From Oxalobacteraceae bacterium OTU3CINTB1 (GTDB taxonomy: Bacteria > Pseudomonadota > Gammaproteobacteria > Burkholderiales > Burkholderiaceae_D), in contig CP099652.1 in the NCBI GenBank assembly GCA_024123955.1, positions 6,758,001 through 6,822,000 on the forward strand: a DNA stretch of 64,000 nt, written 5' to 3'. Made by a program: the position numbers and the translations under genes. Within the stretch, counting starts at the first letter, position 1, and the number at the start of each line of letters is the position of its first letter. Positions 27,205-35,946 of the stretch are shown in pieces. The notes beneath the pieces are model-generated. The model searched no databases. It was not told where the DNA came from and saw only the letters and a list, made by a program, of their open reading frames with translations.

Positions 27205-29295
27205 ATGCCTGTGATTCCATCAAAGCCCGCGTCAAAGCCCGCGTCAAAACCTGCCAGGAAGACCGTCAGCCCCGAAGCCAAGCTGGCCAAGCTCGGCCTG
27301 CACACGGACATGGATCTGGTGCTGCACCTGCCGATGCGCTACGAGGACGAAACCCAGGTCATCACCATCGAAGAAGCGCGCCTGCACGGCGGCGACACCT
27401 CGCAGGTCGAGGGCGTGGTGGTCAAGAACGAAATCAGCTACAAGCCGCGCAAGCAGCTGCTGGTGCATATCGCCGACGAAACGGGCGACCTGCAACTGCG
27501 CTTCATGAACTTCTACGGCAGCCAGGTCAAGCAGCTGGCCGAAGGCACGCGGGTGCGCGCGCGCGGTGAACTCAAGCACGGCTTCTTCGGCGCCGAGATG
27601 GTGCACCCGGCCTATAAGGTTATCAACGAAGGCGCCCCGCTGCCGACCTCCCTGACGCCGGTGTATCCATCCGGCGAAGGCCTGTCGCAGCCGATCCTGC
27701 GGCGCGCCATCGGCGACGCCATGAAACGGGTCGACTGGACCGACACTCTGCCGGCCGAACTGCGCGCCGAGATGCAGCTGTCGGACTTCGAACCGGCGGT
27801 CCGGCTGCTGCACTATCCGCCGCAACAGGTGGACGAGCACGCGCTCGCGGATCGCTCACATCCCGCGTGGACCCGCGTAAAGTTCGACGAACTGCTGGCG
27901 CAGCAGCTGTCGCTGAAACGCGCACAACGCGCGCGCCGCTCCAAGGGCGCCGCCGCGCTGAAGGTGGTCGGCGCGCTGTCGGAGCGCTTCCAGGCCGCGC
28001 TGCCGTTCAAGCTGACCGGCGCGCAGCAGCGCGTGCTGAACGAAATCCGCGCCGACCTGCGCCACCCGTATCCGATGCAGCGGCTGTTGCAGGGCGACGT
28101 CGGCAGCGGCAAGACGGTGGTGTCCGCGCTGGCGGCCGCGCAAGCGATCGATAGCGGCTTCCAGGCCGCGCTGATGGCGCCGACCGAAATCCTCGCCGAC
28201 CAGCACTTCCGCAAGATCGCCGCGTGGATGGAGCCACTGGGCGTCAAGGTCGCGTGGCTGACGGGCAGCCTGAAGAAAAAGGACAAGCTGGCCGCGTATG
28301 AACTGATCGAATCGGGCGAAGCGCAACTGGTGATCGGCACGCACGCGCTGATCCAGGAAGCGGTGATCTTCGCCAATCTGGGGCTGGTGATCGTCGACGA
28401 GCAGCACCGCTTCGGCGTCGGCCAGCGGCTCACCTTGCGCAACAAGGGCAACGAAGGCGCCATCCCGCACCAGCTGATGATGTCGGCCACGCCGATCCCG
28501 CGCACGTTGGCAATGACCTATTACGCCGACCTGGAAGTATCGGTCATCGACGAGCTGCCGCCGGGGCGCAGCCCGATCGTCACGCGCGCGATCGATCAGA
28601 ACCGGCGCGACGAAGTGATCGAACGTGTGCACGCGGCGGCGCTGGAAGGCCGGCAGATTTACTGGGTCTGCCCGCTGATCGAAGAATCGGAAGCGCTGCA
28701 ACTGCAAACGGCGACCGACACGCACGCGCTGCTGGCCGAAGCATTGCCGGATCTGAGCGTGGGCCTGGTGCACGGGCGCCTGAAGCCGGCGGAAAAGCAG
28801 GCGGTGATGGAATCGTTCATCGCCAACGACATGCAAGTGCTGGTGGCGACGACCGTGATCGAAGTGGGCGTCGACGTGCCGAATGCGTCGCTGATGGTGA
28901 TCGAGCATGCGGAACGATTCGGGCTGTCGCAGCTGCACCAGCTGCGCGGGCGCGTGGGGCGGGGTTCGGCGGCCAGCGTGTGTCTGCTGCTGTATCAAAG
29001 CCCGCTGGGCGGCGTCGCCAAGCAGCGGCTGATGACGATGCGAGAAACGACCGACGGCTTCGAGATCGCCCGGCGCGACCTGGAGATACGCGGCCCGGGC
29101 GAATTCCTCGGCGCGCGGCAATCGGGGCAAGCGATGCTGCGCTTCGCGGATCTGGAGACGGACGGCTGGCTGGTGGATCAGGCGCGCGACGTCGCGCACG
29201 ACCTGCTGCACGCCGACAGCGCCGAAAAAGCCGCCACGGTGGAAGCGCACCTGGCCCGCTGGCTGGGCGGCCGCGAAGAGTTTCTCAAAGTCTAA
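27205..29295 (+). CDS. recG: ATP-dependent DNA helicase RecG
   Basis: A 696-residue fork-remodelling helicase. An N-terminal wedge/OB domain precedes the helicase core with Walker A GDVGSGKT, the Walker B/DEQH box DEQHRFGVGQR, motif III MSATPIPRTLA, and motif VI HQLRGRVGRGS. The ATG at 27205 gives normal length; the frame stays open 17 codons further up. The N-terminus carries a threefold SKPA repeat encoded by near-identical 12-bp units (about 27220-27255), possibly a flexible tail. The stop codon abuts a family A repeat. Confidence 0.96.
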   Translation: MPVIPSKPASKPASKPARKTVSPEAKLAKLGLHTDMDLVLHLPMRYEDETQVITIEEARLHGGDTSQVEGVVVKNEISYKPRKQLLVHIADETGDLQLRFMNFYGSQVKQLAEGTRVRARGELKHGFFGAEMVHPAYKVINEGAPLPTSLTPVYPSGEGLSQPILRRAIGDAMKRVDWTDTLPAELRAEMQLSDFEPAVRLLHYPPQQVDEHALADRSHPAWTRVKFDELLAQQLSLKRAQRARRSKGAAALKVVGALSERFQAALPFKLTGAQQRVLNEIRADLRHPYPMQRLLQGDVGSGKTVVSALAAAQAIDSGFQAALMAPTEILADQHFRKIAAWMEPLGVKVAWLTGSLKKKDKLAAYELIESGEAQLVIGTHALIQEAVIFANLGLVIVDEQHRFGVGQRLTLRNKGNEGAIPHQLMMSATPIPRTLAMTYYADLEVSVIDELPPGRSPIVTRAIDQNRRDEVIERVHAAALEGRQIYWVCPLIEESEALQLQTATDTHALLAEALPDLSVGLVHGRLKPAEKQAVMESFIANDMQVLVATTVIEVGVDVPNASLMVIEHAERFGLSQLHQLRGRVGRGSAASVCLLLYQSPLGGVAKQRLMTMRETTDGFEIARRDLEIRGPGEFLGARQSGQAMLRFADLETDGWLVDQARDVAHDLLHADSAEKAATVEAHLARWLGGREEFLKV

Positions 29296-29332
29296 TCCGG
29301 GGTCAGGTCCACCATTTCTACACGGACTCGAC
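29296..29332 (+). repeat. Family A dispersed repeat, single arm
   Basis: Begins at the first base after the recG stop codon: TCCGGGGTCAGGTCCACC, then ATTTCTACACG and CTCGAC. It matches the copies at 11685 and 41623-41712, fills the short gap between two convergent genes, and has no partner arm nearby. Confidence 0.85.
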
Positions 29333-29341
29333 CTTCACACG

Positions 29342-29458
29342 TCAAAAGCACATGTAAAAGCGGTTCGCCAGGTCGACCACGAACTCGGGCTGCAGATACG
29401 CCATGAACACCAGCGCCACCACCACAACACCCGCCGCCCGAAGCGCCCACGTTTTCAT
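29342..29458 (-). CDS. Small membrane protein of 38 residues
   Basis: A short frame starting 2 bp after the MFS transporter stop codon. The product starts MKTWALRAAGVVVVALVFMA and ends NRFYMCF, with one hydrophobic helix (about residues 8-22), a positive N-terminus and a short C-terminal tail. Tight spacing suggests translational coupling to the transporter, perhaps as an accessory peptide. It could also be a chance open frame; comparison with relatives would decide. No separate ribosome site is needed if coupled. Confidence 0.5.
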   Translation of the reverse strand: MKTWALRAAGVVVVALVFMAYLQPEFVVDLANRFYMCF

Positions 29459-29460
29459 CG

Positions 29461-30678
29461 CTACGCCGCCTTCAACACGCTGCGCACCACCGGCCGCTCG
29501 TTGATCGGCAGGTTGATCAGCCCCGCCATCACGCCCAGCGCGATCGATATTCCCCAGACGATGTCATAACTACCCTGCTTGGCGAACAGGAACCCGCCCA
29601 TCCACACGCCCAGGAAGCTGCCCACCTGGTGCGAGAAGAACACCACGCCGGCCAGCATCGACATATGCTTGACGCCGAAAATCCCCGCGATGATCCCGTT
29701 CGTCAGCGGCACCGTCGACAGCCAGATCAACCCCATCGCCGCCGCGAACACGTACACCGAAAACGGCGTCAAAGGCGCCAGCAGGAACAGCGAGATCACG
29801 ACCGACCGCGTGAAGTAAATCGACGACAGCAAATACCGCTTCGGTAGCCGTCCACCCAATTTACCCGCGTAGTAGGAGCCGACAATATTGAACAAGCCAA
29901 TCAGCGCCAGCGCCATCACCGCCACGCTCGGATCACCAATCCCCTTGTCCTTCAAATAGGCCGGCAGGTGCACGCCGATGAACACCACCTGGAAGCCGCA
30001 AACAAAATAGCCGGCCACCAGGAACAGGAAGGAACGGTTGCGAAGCGCCTCGCCCATCGCCTCGCGGATGCTTTGCTGCGGACCGTCGCCATGGTCGGCC
30101 GCCGGCTCGCGCAGATAAAAGGTCATCGGTATCATCAACAGCAGCACCAGCGCGGCCAGCACATAGAAGGCGTTTTGCCAGCCGATCGCGGAGATCAGCT
30201 GCTGCTCGACCGGCATCATCAGGAACTGGCCGAACGAACTGGCGGCGCCGGAGATGCCGAAGGCCCACGAGCGCTTTTCGGCCGGCGCCACGCGGCCGAT
30301 GATGCCGCTGACGGCGCCGAACGCGGTGCAGGACAGTCCAAGGCCGATCAGCACCCCGGTACCGATGACGAACATCGTCGGATCGGTCACCACCGCCATC
30401 CAGACCAGGCCCGCCGCGTAACTGAGCGCGCCAACCAGCACCACGCGCATGGTGCCGAAACGGTCCGCCGCCATGCCGGCGAACGGGCCGAAGGCGCCCC
30501 ACATCAGGTTCTGCAAGGCCTGCGCCAGCGAATAGGTCTCGCGCGTCCAGCCGTTGGCCTGGGAGATCGGCTGCATCCAGAAGCCGAAGCCGTGGCGCAC
30601 GCCCATCGCCAAGGTCAGGACGACGCCGGTGGCGATCAACACGGTTTTGAGCGAAGGTGCGCGGCTGGCGACGAACAT
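29461..30678 (-). CDS. Major facilitator superfamily transporter
   Basis: A 405-residue inner-membrane protein with 12 predicted helices. Features are GVRHGFGFWMQPISQANGW in the first loop, the motif A-like GMAADRFGTMRVVLVG between helices 2 and 3, and a long central loop (about residues 195-215). It resembles the oxalate/formate-antiporter-like and monocarboxylate-type MFS groups, but the substrate cannot be read from sequence. It is upstream of and probably cotranscribed with the 38-residue ORF. Confidence 0.88.
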   Translation of the reverse strand: MFVASRAPSLKTVLIATGVVLTLAMGVRHGFGFWMQPISQANGWTRETYSLAQALQNLMWGAFGPFAGMAADRFGTMRVVLVGALSYAAGLVWMAVVTDPTMFVIGTGVLIGLGLSCTAFGAVSGIIGRVAPAEKRSWAFGISGAASSFGQFLMMPVEQQLISAIGWQNAFYVLAALVLLLMIPMTFYLREPAADHGDGPQQSIREAMGEALRNRSFLFLVAGYFVCGFQVVFIGVHLPAYLKDKGIGDPSVAVMALALIGLFNIVGSYYAGKLGGRLPKRYLLSSIYFTRSVVISLFLLAPLTPFSVYVFAAAMGLIWLSTVPLTNGIIAGIFGVKHMSMLAGVVFFSHQVGSFLGVWMGGFLFAKQGSYDIVWGISIALGVMAGLINLPINERPVVRSVLKAA

Positions 30679-30745
30679 GGTTTTCCCGATTATCGAAACG
30701 ACATCTGTCGATTTTAACCAGTTCGCGCCAACCGCGCTCGAACTA

Positions 30746-31741
30746 TTAGTTGTCGGCGCTGTAGCGCAGGCCGATTTGCTGGCGGATCGAGTCCAGCGTG
30801 CCCATGATGTTGAGCGTTTCCGCGTGCGGCATGACCGGGCTTTCGATAAGGCCTTCGCGGATGCAGCGGCCCACTTCCTGCGCTTCGTGGGTGTAGCCGT
30901 TGCCGCTGCGCGCGATCGTCATGGTGCGCTCGCTGCGCGAGGCGCCGTCGACCAGGGTGACGGTGATGGTTTCGGTATTATGAAAACGGTCGCTCAGGCG
31001 CACAAAGCCCTTGGTGCCGGAGATCGTCAGCTCGGTCGGCGTGCGCGAACGCAGGCTGCACGCGCAGGCCGACACGCCGCCGCCTTCGTGCGTGAGCGTG
31101 AACGCAGTCTGCATATCGACGCCGGTCGGCGCCATCTCGGCCTGCGCCTTCACACCGGTGACCGTGCCGAGGAAGAACGACGACATCGACAGCGGATAGA
31201 TGCCCAGGTCCAGCAGCGCGCCGCCGCCCAGTTCAGGATTGAACAGGCGGTGTTCCGGCCCCGCGTCGGACGTGAAGCCGAAATCGGCGGTGACGTGCGC
31301 CGGCTTGCCGATCTCGCCGCTATCGACGATGCGCTTGGCCTCTACCACGGCCGGCATAAAGCGAGTCCACATCGCCTCCATGACGAACAGTTTTTTCTCG
31401 CGCGCCAGCGCGATGATGTCCTCGGCCTGGCGGCGGTTCATCGTGAACGACTTCTCCACCAGCACCGCCTTGCCGCCGTTAAGGCACATCAGCGCGTTCT
31501 CGTGGTGCATCGGATGCGGGGTGCCGATGTAGATGACATCGACCTCCGGATCGTCGGCCAGCGCCTGGTAGCTGCCGTGGAAACGCTCCGCGCCGAACTC
31601 CGCGCCGAATTTGGTAGCGCTATCTACGGAGCGCGAACCTATGGCCGCCAGCTTTGCGCCGGGCGTGTCCTGCAAAGCGGTGGCGAAGGCCTTGGCGATT
31701 TTGCCCGTTCCGAGTATGCCCCAGCGAATTACCTGCGTCAT
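30746..31741 (-). CDS. Gfo/Idh/MocA-family oxidoreductase
   Basis: A 331-residue NAD(P)-dependent dehydrogenase. The N-terminal Rossmann fold opens with IRWGILGTGKIAKAFATAL (GxGxxA motif), followed by VDVIYIGTPHPMHHENALM and the EKSFTMNRRQAE motif carrying the conserved Lys. The C-terminal alpha/beta substrate domain starts near residue 125 and includes LLDLGIYPLSM. Substrates in the family are mostly sugars or trans-dihydrodiols. The specific reaction is unknown and neighbours give no hint. Confidence 0.9.
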   Translation of the reverse strand: MTQVIRWGILGTGKIAKAFATALQDTPGAKLAAIGSRSVDSATKFGAEFGAERFHGSYQALADDPEVDVIYIGTPHPMHHENALMCLNGGKAVLVEKSFTMNRRQAEDIIALAREKKLFVMEAMWTRFMPAVVEAKRIVDSGEIGKPAHVTADFGFTSDAGPEHRLFNPELGGGALLDLGIYPLSMSSFFLGTVTGVKAQAEMAPTGVDMQTAFTLTHEGGGVSACACSLRSRTPTELTISGTKGFVRLSDRFHNTETITVTLVDGASRSERTMTIARSGNGYTHEAQEVGRCIREGLIESPVMPHAETLNIMGTLDSIRQQIGLRYSADN

Positions 31742-31793
31742 GGCGTGATCTTTCTGCCGCGTCGGCGGCGATGTTGGTTGTGATGTCGAGATG

Positions 31794-32591
31794 TTATTTT
31801 ACTGCGACTGGGCGTTTGGCACGGAACACCGTTGCATCCGCATAGAAGGCGTCGTCCTGGTCTGGCCACCATCCGGGCACGCCCAAGGCCTGCATCGGCG
31901 TGAAGTCGGCCGTGCTGAGGGCGTTGTCCTCCAGGTCGCGCGCCACTTTGCGGTCCAACCACGCGCGCCGGGCGTCGTGCTCCATCGTGAAGAAATCGTC
32001 GCCCGCCACCACCACCCGCGTGTGCGCGGTGATTGCCTTGCGAGGTGCAACCAACTTCTCCATCAGCGCGTGACCGAACAGCCACACCTGCGCGTCCGGA
32101 CCGAAGCTGGCGCGCTGGCCGACGAAAGCGTCGTGCCATCGATGCTCGCGCAGCGCCTCGGTCAGGCGATGACCACTGTCGCCATCGCGCACCACCAGCA
32201 GCGCCGCGTTCTCGTCGAAGATGGTGGCGGCGTCGCGCGCCGGGCCGCGCGATTTGCCAATGCCGTCCTGCGCGATCTGCGCCGCCTGCAAGGCATTCAG
32301 CCGCACTTTGATCAGCGGGAAGCTAAGCCATACCAGGCCGTTGAAGAAGTCGTGGAGATTGTCGCGTGTGGGCACGCCACCGGTGGCGCCGATGAAGGCT
32401 TCGTACGCGGTGCCGTCGGGCAGCGCCTCCTGCGGCACGAAGGAGAGCGGCAAGCCGAGATGATTGCGCAGGCCCAGTGCGGCAGCCTGCGCGCTGAAGG
32501 CGTCCCTGAAATGAACGTCCGCTACCAGCTTGCCGGCCGCGCCCCGTACCGACTCATACCAGGGGCGCGACCAGTCGATCGATTGCAGCAC
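31794..32591 (-). CDS. DUF3025 domain protein
   Basis: A 265-residue cytoplasmic protein of unknown function, recognised as DUF3025 by SIDWSRPWYESV near the start, RDNLHDFFNGLVWLSFP in the middle and ALGVPGWWPDQD near the end. It starts with GTG, 3 bp after the pyrC stop codon, so it is translated with pyrC. Linkage to pyrC is the main clue. No catalytic motif is evident apart from conserved His/Asp in HDFFNGLVW. Confidence 0.85.
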   Translation of the reverse strand: MLQSIDWSRPWYESVRGAAGKLVADVHFRDAFSAQAAALGLRNHLGLPLSFVPQEALPDGTAYEAFIGATGGVPTRDNLHDFFNGLVWLSFPLIKVRLNALQAAQIAQDGIGKSRGPARDAATIFDENAALLVVRDGDSGHRLTEALREHRWHDAFVGQRASFGPDAQVWLFGHALMEKLVAPRKAITAHTRVVVAGDDFFTMEHDARRAWLDRKVARDLEDNALSTADFTPMQALGVPGWWPDQDDAFYADATVFRAKRPVAVK

Positions 32592-32594
32592 TGC

Positions 32595-33647
32595 TTATAC
32601 CATTTTCCAGTTGATGGTTTCACCGGCGTTGAGTGGCACCACCTGCTGGTCGGCCATCGGCAGCGTTTCGGGCAAGGTCCACTGTTCGCGTTTGAGGGTG
32701 ATGGTGTCGGTGTTGCGCGGCAGGTTGTAGAAGGCCGGGCCGTTGAAGCTGGCAAAGGCTTCCAGCTTGTCCAGCGCGCCGGCGCGTTCGAACGCCTCGG
32801 CATACAGCTCCATCGCGTGCAGCGCGGTGTAGCAACCGGCGCAGCCGCAGGCCGCTTCCTTGGCGCCCTGCGCGTGCGGCGCCGAGTCGGTGCCGAGGAA
32901 GAAGCGCTCGTCGCCGCTGGTGGCGGCGGTGACCAGCGCCAGCCGGTGTTCTTCGCGCTTGAGCACCGGCAGGCAGTAGTAGTGGGGACGGATGCCGCCC
33001 TTGAAGATGTCGTTACGGTTGTATAGCAGGTGATGCGCGGTGATGGTCGCGGCGATCGGGCCTTCGGCTTCGGCCACGTACTGGGCGGCGTGCTTGGTGG
33101 TGATATGTTCGAAGACGATGTTCAGCGCCGGGAAATCGCGGCGCAGCGGGCGCATGACGCGCTCGATGAAGACCGCCTCGCGGTCGAACAGATCGATGTC
33201 CTGGTCGGTGACTTCGCCGTGGACCAGGAACGGCATGCCGACTTCCTGCATCATCTCCAGCGTCTTGTAGCAGTTCGACAGATCGGTCACGCCGGCGTCG
33301 GAATTGGTGGTGGCGCCGGCCGGATACAGTTTGACGGCGTGCACGATGCCGCTCTCCTGCGCGCGCAGGATTTCGTCCGGCGGCGTGTTGTTGGTCAGGT
33401 AGAGCGTCATCAGCGGCTCAAACTTCATGCCAGACGGCAGCGCGGCCATGATGCGGCTGCGATAAGCCTCGGCGGCGGCGGTGGTGGTCACCGGCGGCTT
33501 CAGGTTCGGCATCACGATGGCGCGGGCGAACTGGCGCGCGCTGTGCGGCAGCACGCTGGCCAGGGTGGCGCCGTCGCGCAGGTGCAGGTGCCAGTCGTCT
33601 GGACGGGCGATGGTGATGCTGTCGGGGGTGTTTTCGAAGTCGGACAT
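32595..33647 (-). CDS. pyrC: Dihydroorotase
   Basis: A 350-residue class II dihydroorotase, the zinc amidohydrolase that closes carbamoyl-aspartate to dihydroorotate in pyrimidine synthesis. The metal-binding HLHLRDG (His20, His22), the carbamylated-lysine region [25 protein letters not shown], and the Asp in FLGTDSAPH are all present. I start at MSDFENT (33647); eight upstream codons are open but lack support. DUF3025 follows closely. A family B repeat lies upstream near the promoter. Confidence 0.96.
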   Translation of the reverse strand: MSDFENTPDSITIARPDDWHLHLRDGATLASVLPHSARQFARAIVMPNLKPPVTTTAAAEAYRSRIMAALPSGMKFEPLMTLYLTNNTPPDEILRAQESGIVHAVKLYPAGATTNSDAGVTDLSNCYKTLEMMQEVGMPFLVHGEVTDQDIDLFDREAVFIERVMRPLRRDFPALNIVFEHITTKHAAQYVAEAEGPIAATITAHHLLYNRNDIFKGGIRPHYYCLPVLKREEHRLALVTAATSGDERFFLGTDSAPHAQGAKEAACGCAGCYTALHAMELYAEAFERAGALDKLEAFASFNGPAFYNLPRNTDTITLKREQWTLPETLPMADQQVVPLNAGETINWKMV

Positions 33648-33726
33648 GGCGGCGGGCTTTCTGGCTATCAAAATGCGGATACCGCCATTTTACCTGCTGC
33701 CGGGCAGCTCCCGCATCCAGAACGCC

Positions 33727-33845
33727 GGGGTCAAGTCTGACATTCGGACACGCCCCCATCTACAGCCCACCACCGCTAACGCTAGAAATGATATTTTGCC
33801 ATCATATTAGCGCTCAGGCCGTGTCCGAATGTCAGACTTGACCCC
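33727..33845. repeat. Family B inverted repeat pair with inner hairpin
   Basis: A perfect 26-bp inverted repeat (left 33727-33752 starting GGGGTCAAGTCTGACATTCG, right 33820-33845) flanks 67 bp that hold a second imperfect AT-rich hairpin (GCTAGAAATGAT...ATCATATTAGC, 33781-33811). Each arm can itself fold as GTCA-AGTC-TGAC. It lies between pyrC and the fused oxidoreductase. A close relative is at 43180. Confidence 0.88.
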
Positions 33846-33853
33846 GCAGTTTT

Positions 33854-35839
33854 TTAGAACCGGATCACGGTCTTGCCGGCGCCATGGCCTTGCTTATTGC
33901 GTTCGATGGCTTCGCCTGCCTGCTCCACCGTCACGACTTCGTCGATCACCACGGTGAGGTCGCCAGCGGCGACTTTGGCCGTGATCTCGGCCAACTGGGC
34001 GCCGTCCGCACGCATGCGGAACCAGCCGCCGCGCCTTCCCTCCGACAATTGCGCCGCGATCTCCGGCGCCGCCGTGGTAAAAACGCGGCCCTTCGGCGAC
34101 AGCACTTGCCAGGACCGGGCCAAGGTCTCGCCGCCGACAAAATCTAGCACCAGGTCGATGTCCTTGGCGACTTCCTCAAACCGGACGGCCTGATAGTCGA
34201 TCACCTCGTCGGCGCCAAGGCGGCGCAGCAGATCGGCATTGCGGCTGCGCGCGGTGGTCACCACCCGGGCGCCGGCCTGCTTCGCGAACTGCACCGCTAA
34301 ACTGCCGATCGCGCCGGCGCCGCCGTGAATCAGCACCGTCTCGCCGCGCTCAAGCTGGCCCGCTTCGAACAGCGACTGCCAGGCCGTCAGCGATGCGACC
34401 GGGATGGCGGCGGCGGTGGCGTCGTCGATGGCGGCCGGTATCCGCGCCAGCTTGGCGGCGCCGACCACCACATGGCCGACATACGCGCCCAACGCACCGA
34501 GCGCGGCGTGTACCCGGTCGCCGATGGCGTAGCCTTCGACGCCCGCACCGACAGCGGCAACCTCGCCGGCCAGCTCAATCCCCAGCGTAGCCGGCAACCG
34601 CAATGGAAAAGCGTCCTGCACCAAGCCGTCGCGAATCTTCCAATCGAGTCCATTGACACCGGCGGCGGTCACCCGCACCAGCACCTCGCCCTCCCCCGGC
34701 TGCGGCACCGGCACCTCATCCCAACGCAAAACCTCCGGGCCGCCATATGCATGCACGCGCAGCGCGCGATTGGCACGTTCGTCATCGAGCGCCGGATAGT
34801 CGATATACCCTTGTGGACCTGGAACGTAGAACAGTGCGGGATTCGGTGCGTTGAGCGGAGCATTCAGTTCGAAGCGGCGCGGCAGATCGGGGTTGGCCAG
34901 GAAGGTGCTGCCATAGACCACCGCATCGGCCTCACCGGCGGCGATGCGCTGCTCGCCGGATTCACGGCTTTGGCCACCACCGAGCAGATAGACGCCGCCG
35001 AACAACGGCTTCAACGCGGCGTGGTAATCGTAGTTCGCTTTGAACAGCGCCACATGCAGGTAGGCCAGCTTCAAATGCGCCAACTGGCCCACCAGATAGG
35101 TGTAGGTCTCGACCGGGTTCGCGTCGACGATGTCATTAAAACCCATCTCGGGCGAGATCTTGATGCCGACGCGGTCCGCTCCCGCCTCCGCGACCATCGC
35201 TTGCAGCACCTCCAGGATAAAGCGCGCGCGGTTCTGTATCGAACCGCCATATTGGTCTGTGCGCAGGTTGGTGCCGGACGACAGAAACTGCTCCGGCAAA
35301 TAGCCCGACGCCGCGTGCAGCTCGACGCCATCGAAGCCCGCTTCCAGCGCTCGGCGCGTCGCCATGCGGTACTCGTCCACCACGGCTGCCACTTCCGCCG
35401 TCTCCAGCGCGCGCGGTGTAACGAAATCGGCCATGCCGGACATCGTGTACGCCTGGCCGGCCGCCTTGATCGCCGACGGCGCCACCGGCAGCGCGCCTTG
35501 CGGCAGCATCGACGGATGGGAGATGCGGCCGGTGTGCATCAACTGCAGGAAGATCCGTCCGCCCTCGGCGTGGACCGCGTCGGTGACGCGCTTCCAGGCC
35601 TCGACCTGCCCGTCGCTGTAGATTCCGGGCGTGGCGACATAGCCCTTGCCCATCGCGCTCGGAAAAGTGCCTTCGGTAATGATCAGGCCCGCGCCGGCGC
35701 GCTGGCGGTAGTAGGTGACGGCCAGGTCGGACTGGACGCCGTCGGCGTCGTTGGCGCGCGAGCGGGTCATCGGCGCCATGAAGATACGGTTGCGGAGGTC
35801 GTAAGGGCCGATCTTGACTGCGGTGGAGAGCTGGTTCAT
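33854..35839 (-). CDS. Fused Old Yellow Enzyme ene-reductase and MDR-type quinone reductase
   Basis: One continuous 661-residue frame joins two enzymes. Residues 1-355 are an FMN-binding OYE/alkene reductase: MAPMTRSRAN, RIFLQLMHTGRISHP, FDGVELHAASGYLPEQFL, TDQYGGSIQNRARF. Residues 358-661 are a zinc-free medium-chain NADPH:quinone oxidoreductase: RVHAYGGPEVL, AGVNGLDWKIRDG, and the nucleotide site GGAGAIGSLAVQFAKQAGA (506-524). The junction PALDDERANRAL contains no stop or frameshift. The usual OYE substrate pair His-x-x-Asn/His reads His175-x-x-Ser178 here, while the proton donor Tyr180 remains. The fusion could channel NADPH-driven reductions of enones. It diverges from a LysR gene, which probably controls it. 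Confidence 0.88.
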   Translation of the reverse strand: MNQLSTAVKIGPYDLRNRIFMAPMTRSRANDADGVQSDLAVTYYRQRAGAGLIITEGTFPSAMGKGYVATPGIYSDGQVEAWKRVTDAVHAEGGRIFLQLMHTGRISHPSMLPQGALPVAPSAIKAAGQAYTMSGMADFVTPRALETAEVAAVVDEYRMATRRALEAGFDGVELHAASGYLPEQFLSSGTNLRTDQYGGSIQNRARFILEVLQAMVAEAGADRVGIKISPEMGFNDIVDANPVETYTYLVGQLAHLKLAYLHVALFKANYDYHAALKPLFGGVYLLGGGQSRESGEQRIAAGEADAVVYGSTFLANPDLPRRFELNAPLNAPNPALFYVPGPQGYIDYPALDDERANRALRVHAYGGPEVLRWDEVPVPQPGEGEVLVRVTAAGVNGLDWKIRDGLVQDAFPLRLPATLGIELAGEVAAVGAGVEGYAIGDRVHAALGALGAYVGHVVVGAAKLARIPAAIDDATAAAIPVASLTAWQSLFEAGQLERGETVLIHGGAGAIGSLAVQFAKQAGARVVTTARSRNADLLRRLGADEVIDYQAVRFEEVAKDIDLVLDFVGGETLARSWQVLSPKGRVFTTAAPEIAAQLSEGRRGGWFRMRADGAQLAEITAKVAAGDLTVVIDEVVTVEQAGEAIERNKQGHGAGKTVIRF

Positions 35840-35857
35840 TTCAGGTTCCTCGGGAAG

Positions 35858-35882
35858 TGGATGACAGTGAAGCCATCATCCA
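35858..35882. promoter_or_regulatory. LysR-type binding dyad
   Basis: TGGATGA and TCATCCA form a perfect inverted repeat with an 11-base spacer, fitting the T-N11-A rule. It lies between the fused oxidoreductase (start 35839) and the LysR gene (start 35947). A second, wider dyad, GTGGAT (35895-35900) with ATCCAC (35925-35930), lies closer to the LysR gene. Confidence 0.65.
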
Positions 35883-35946
35883 TTGTTTCACCCCGTGGAT
35901 AAATAGCTTAAAATGGAATCACTGATCCACAGATGGAGCAATCGCA

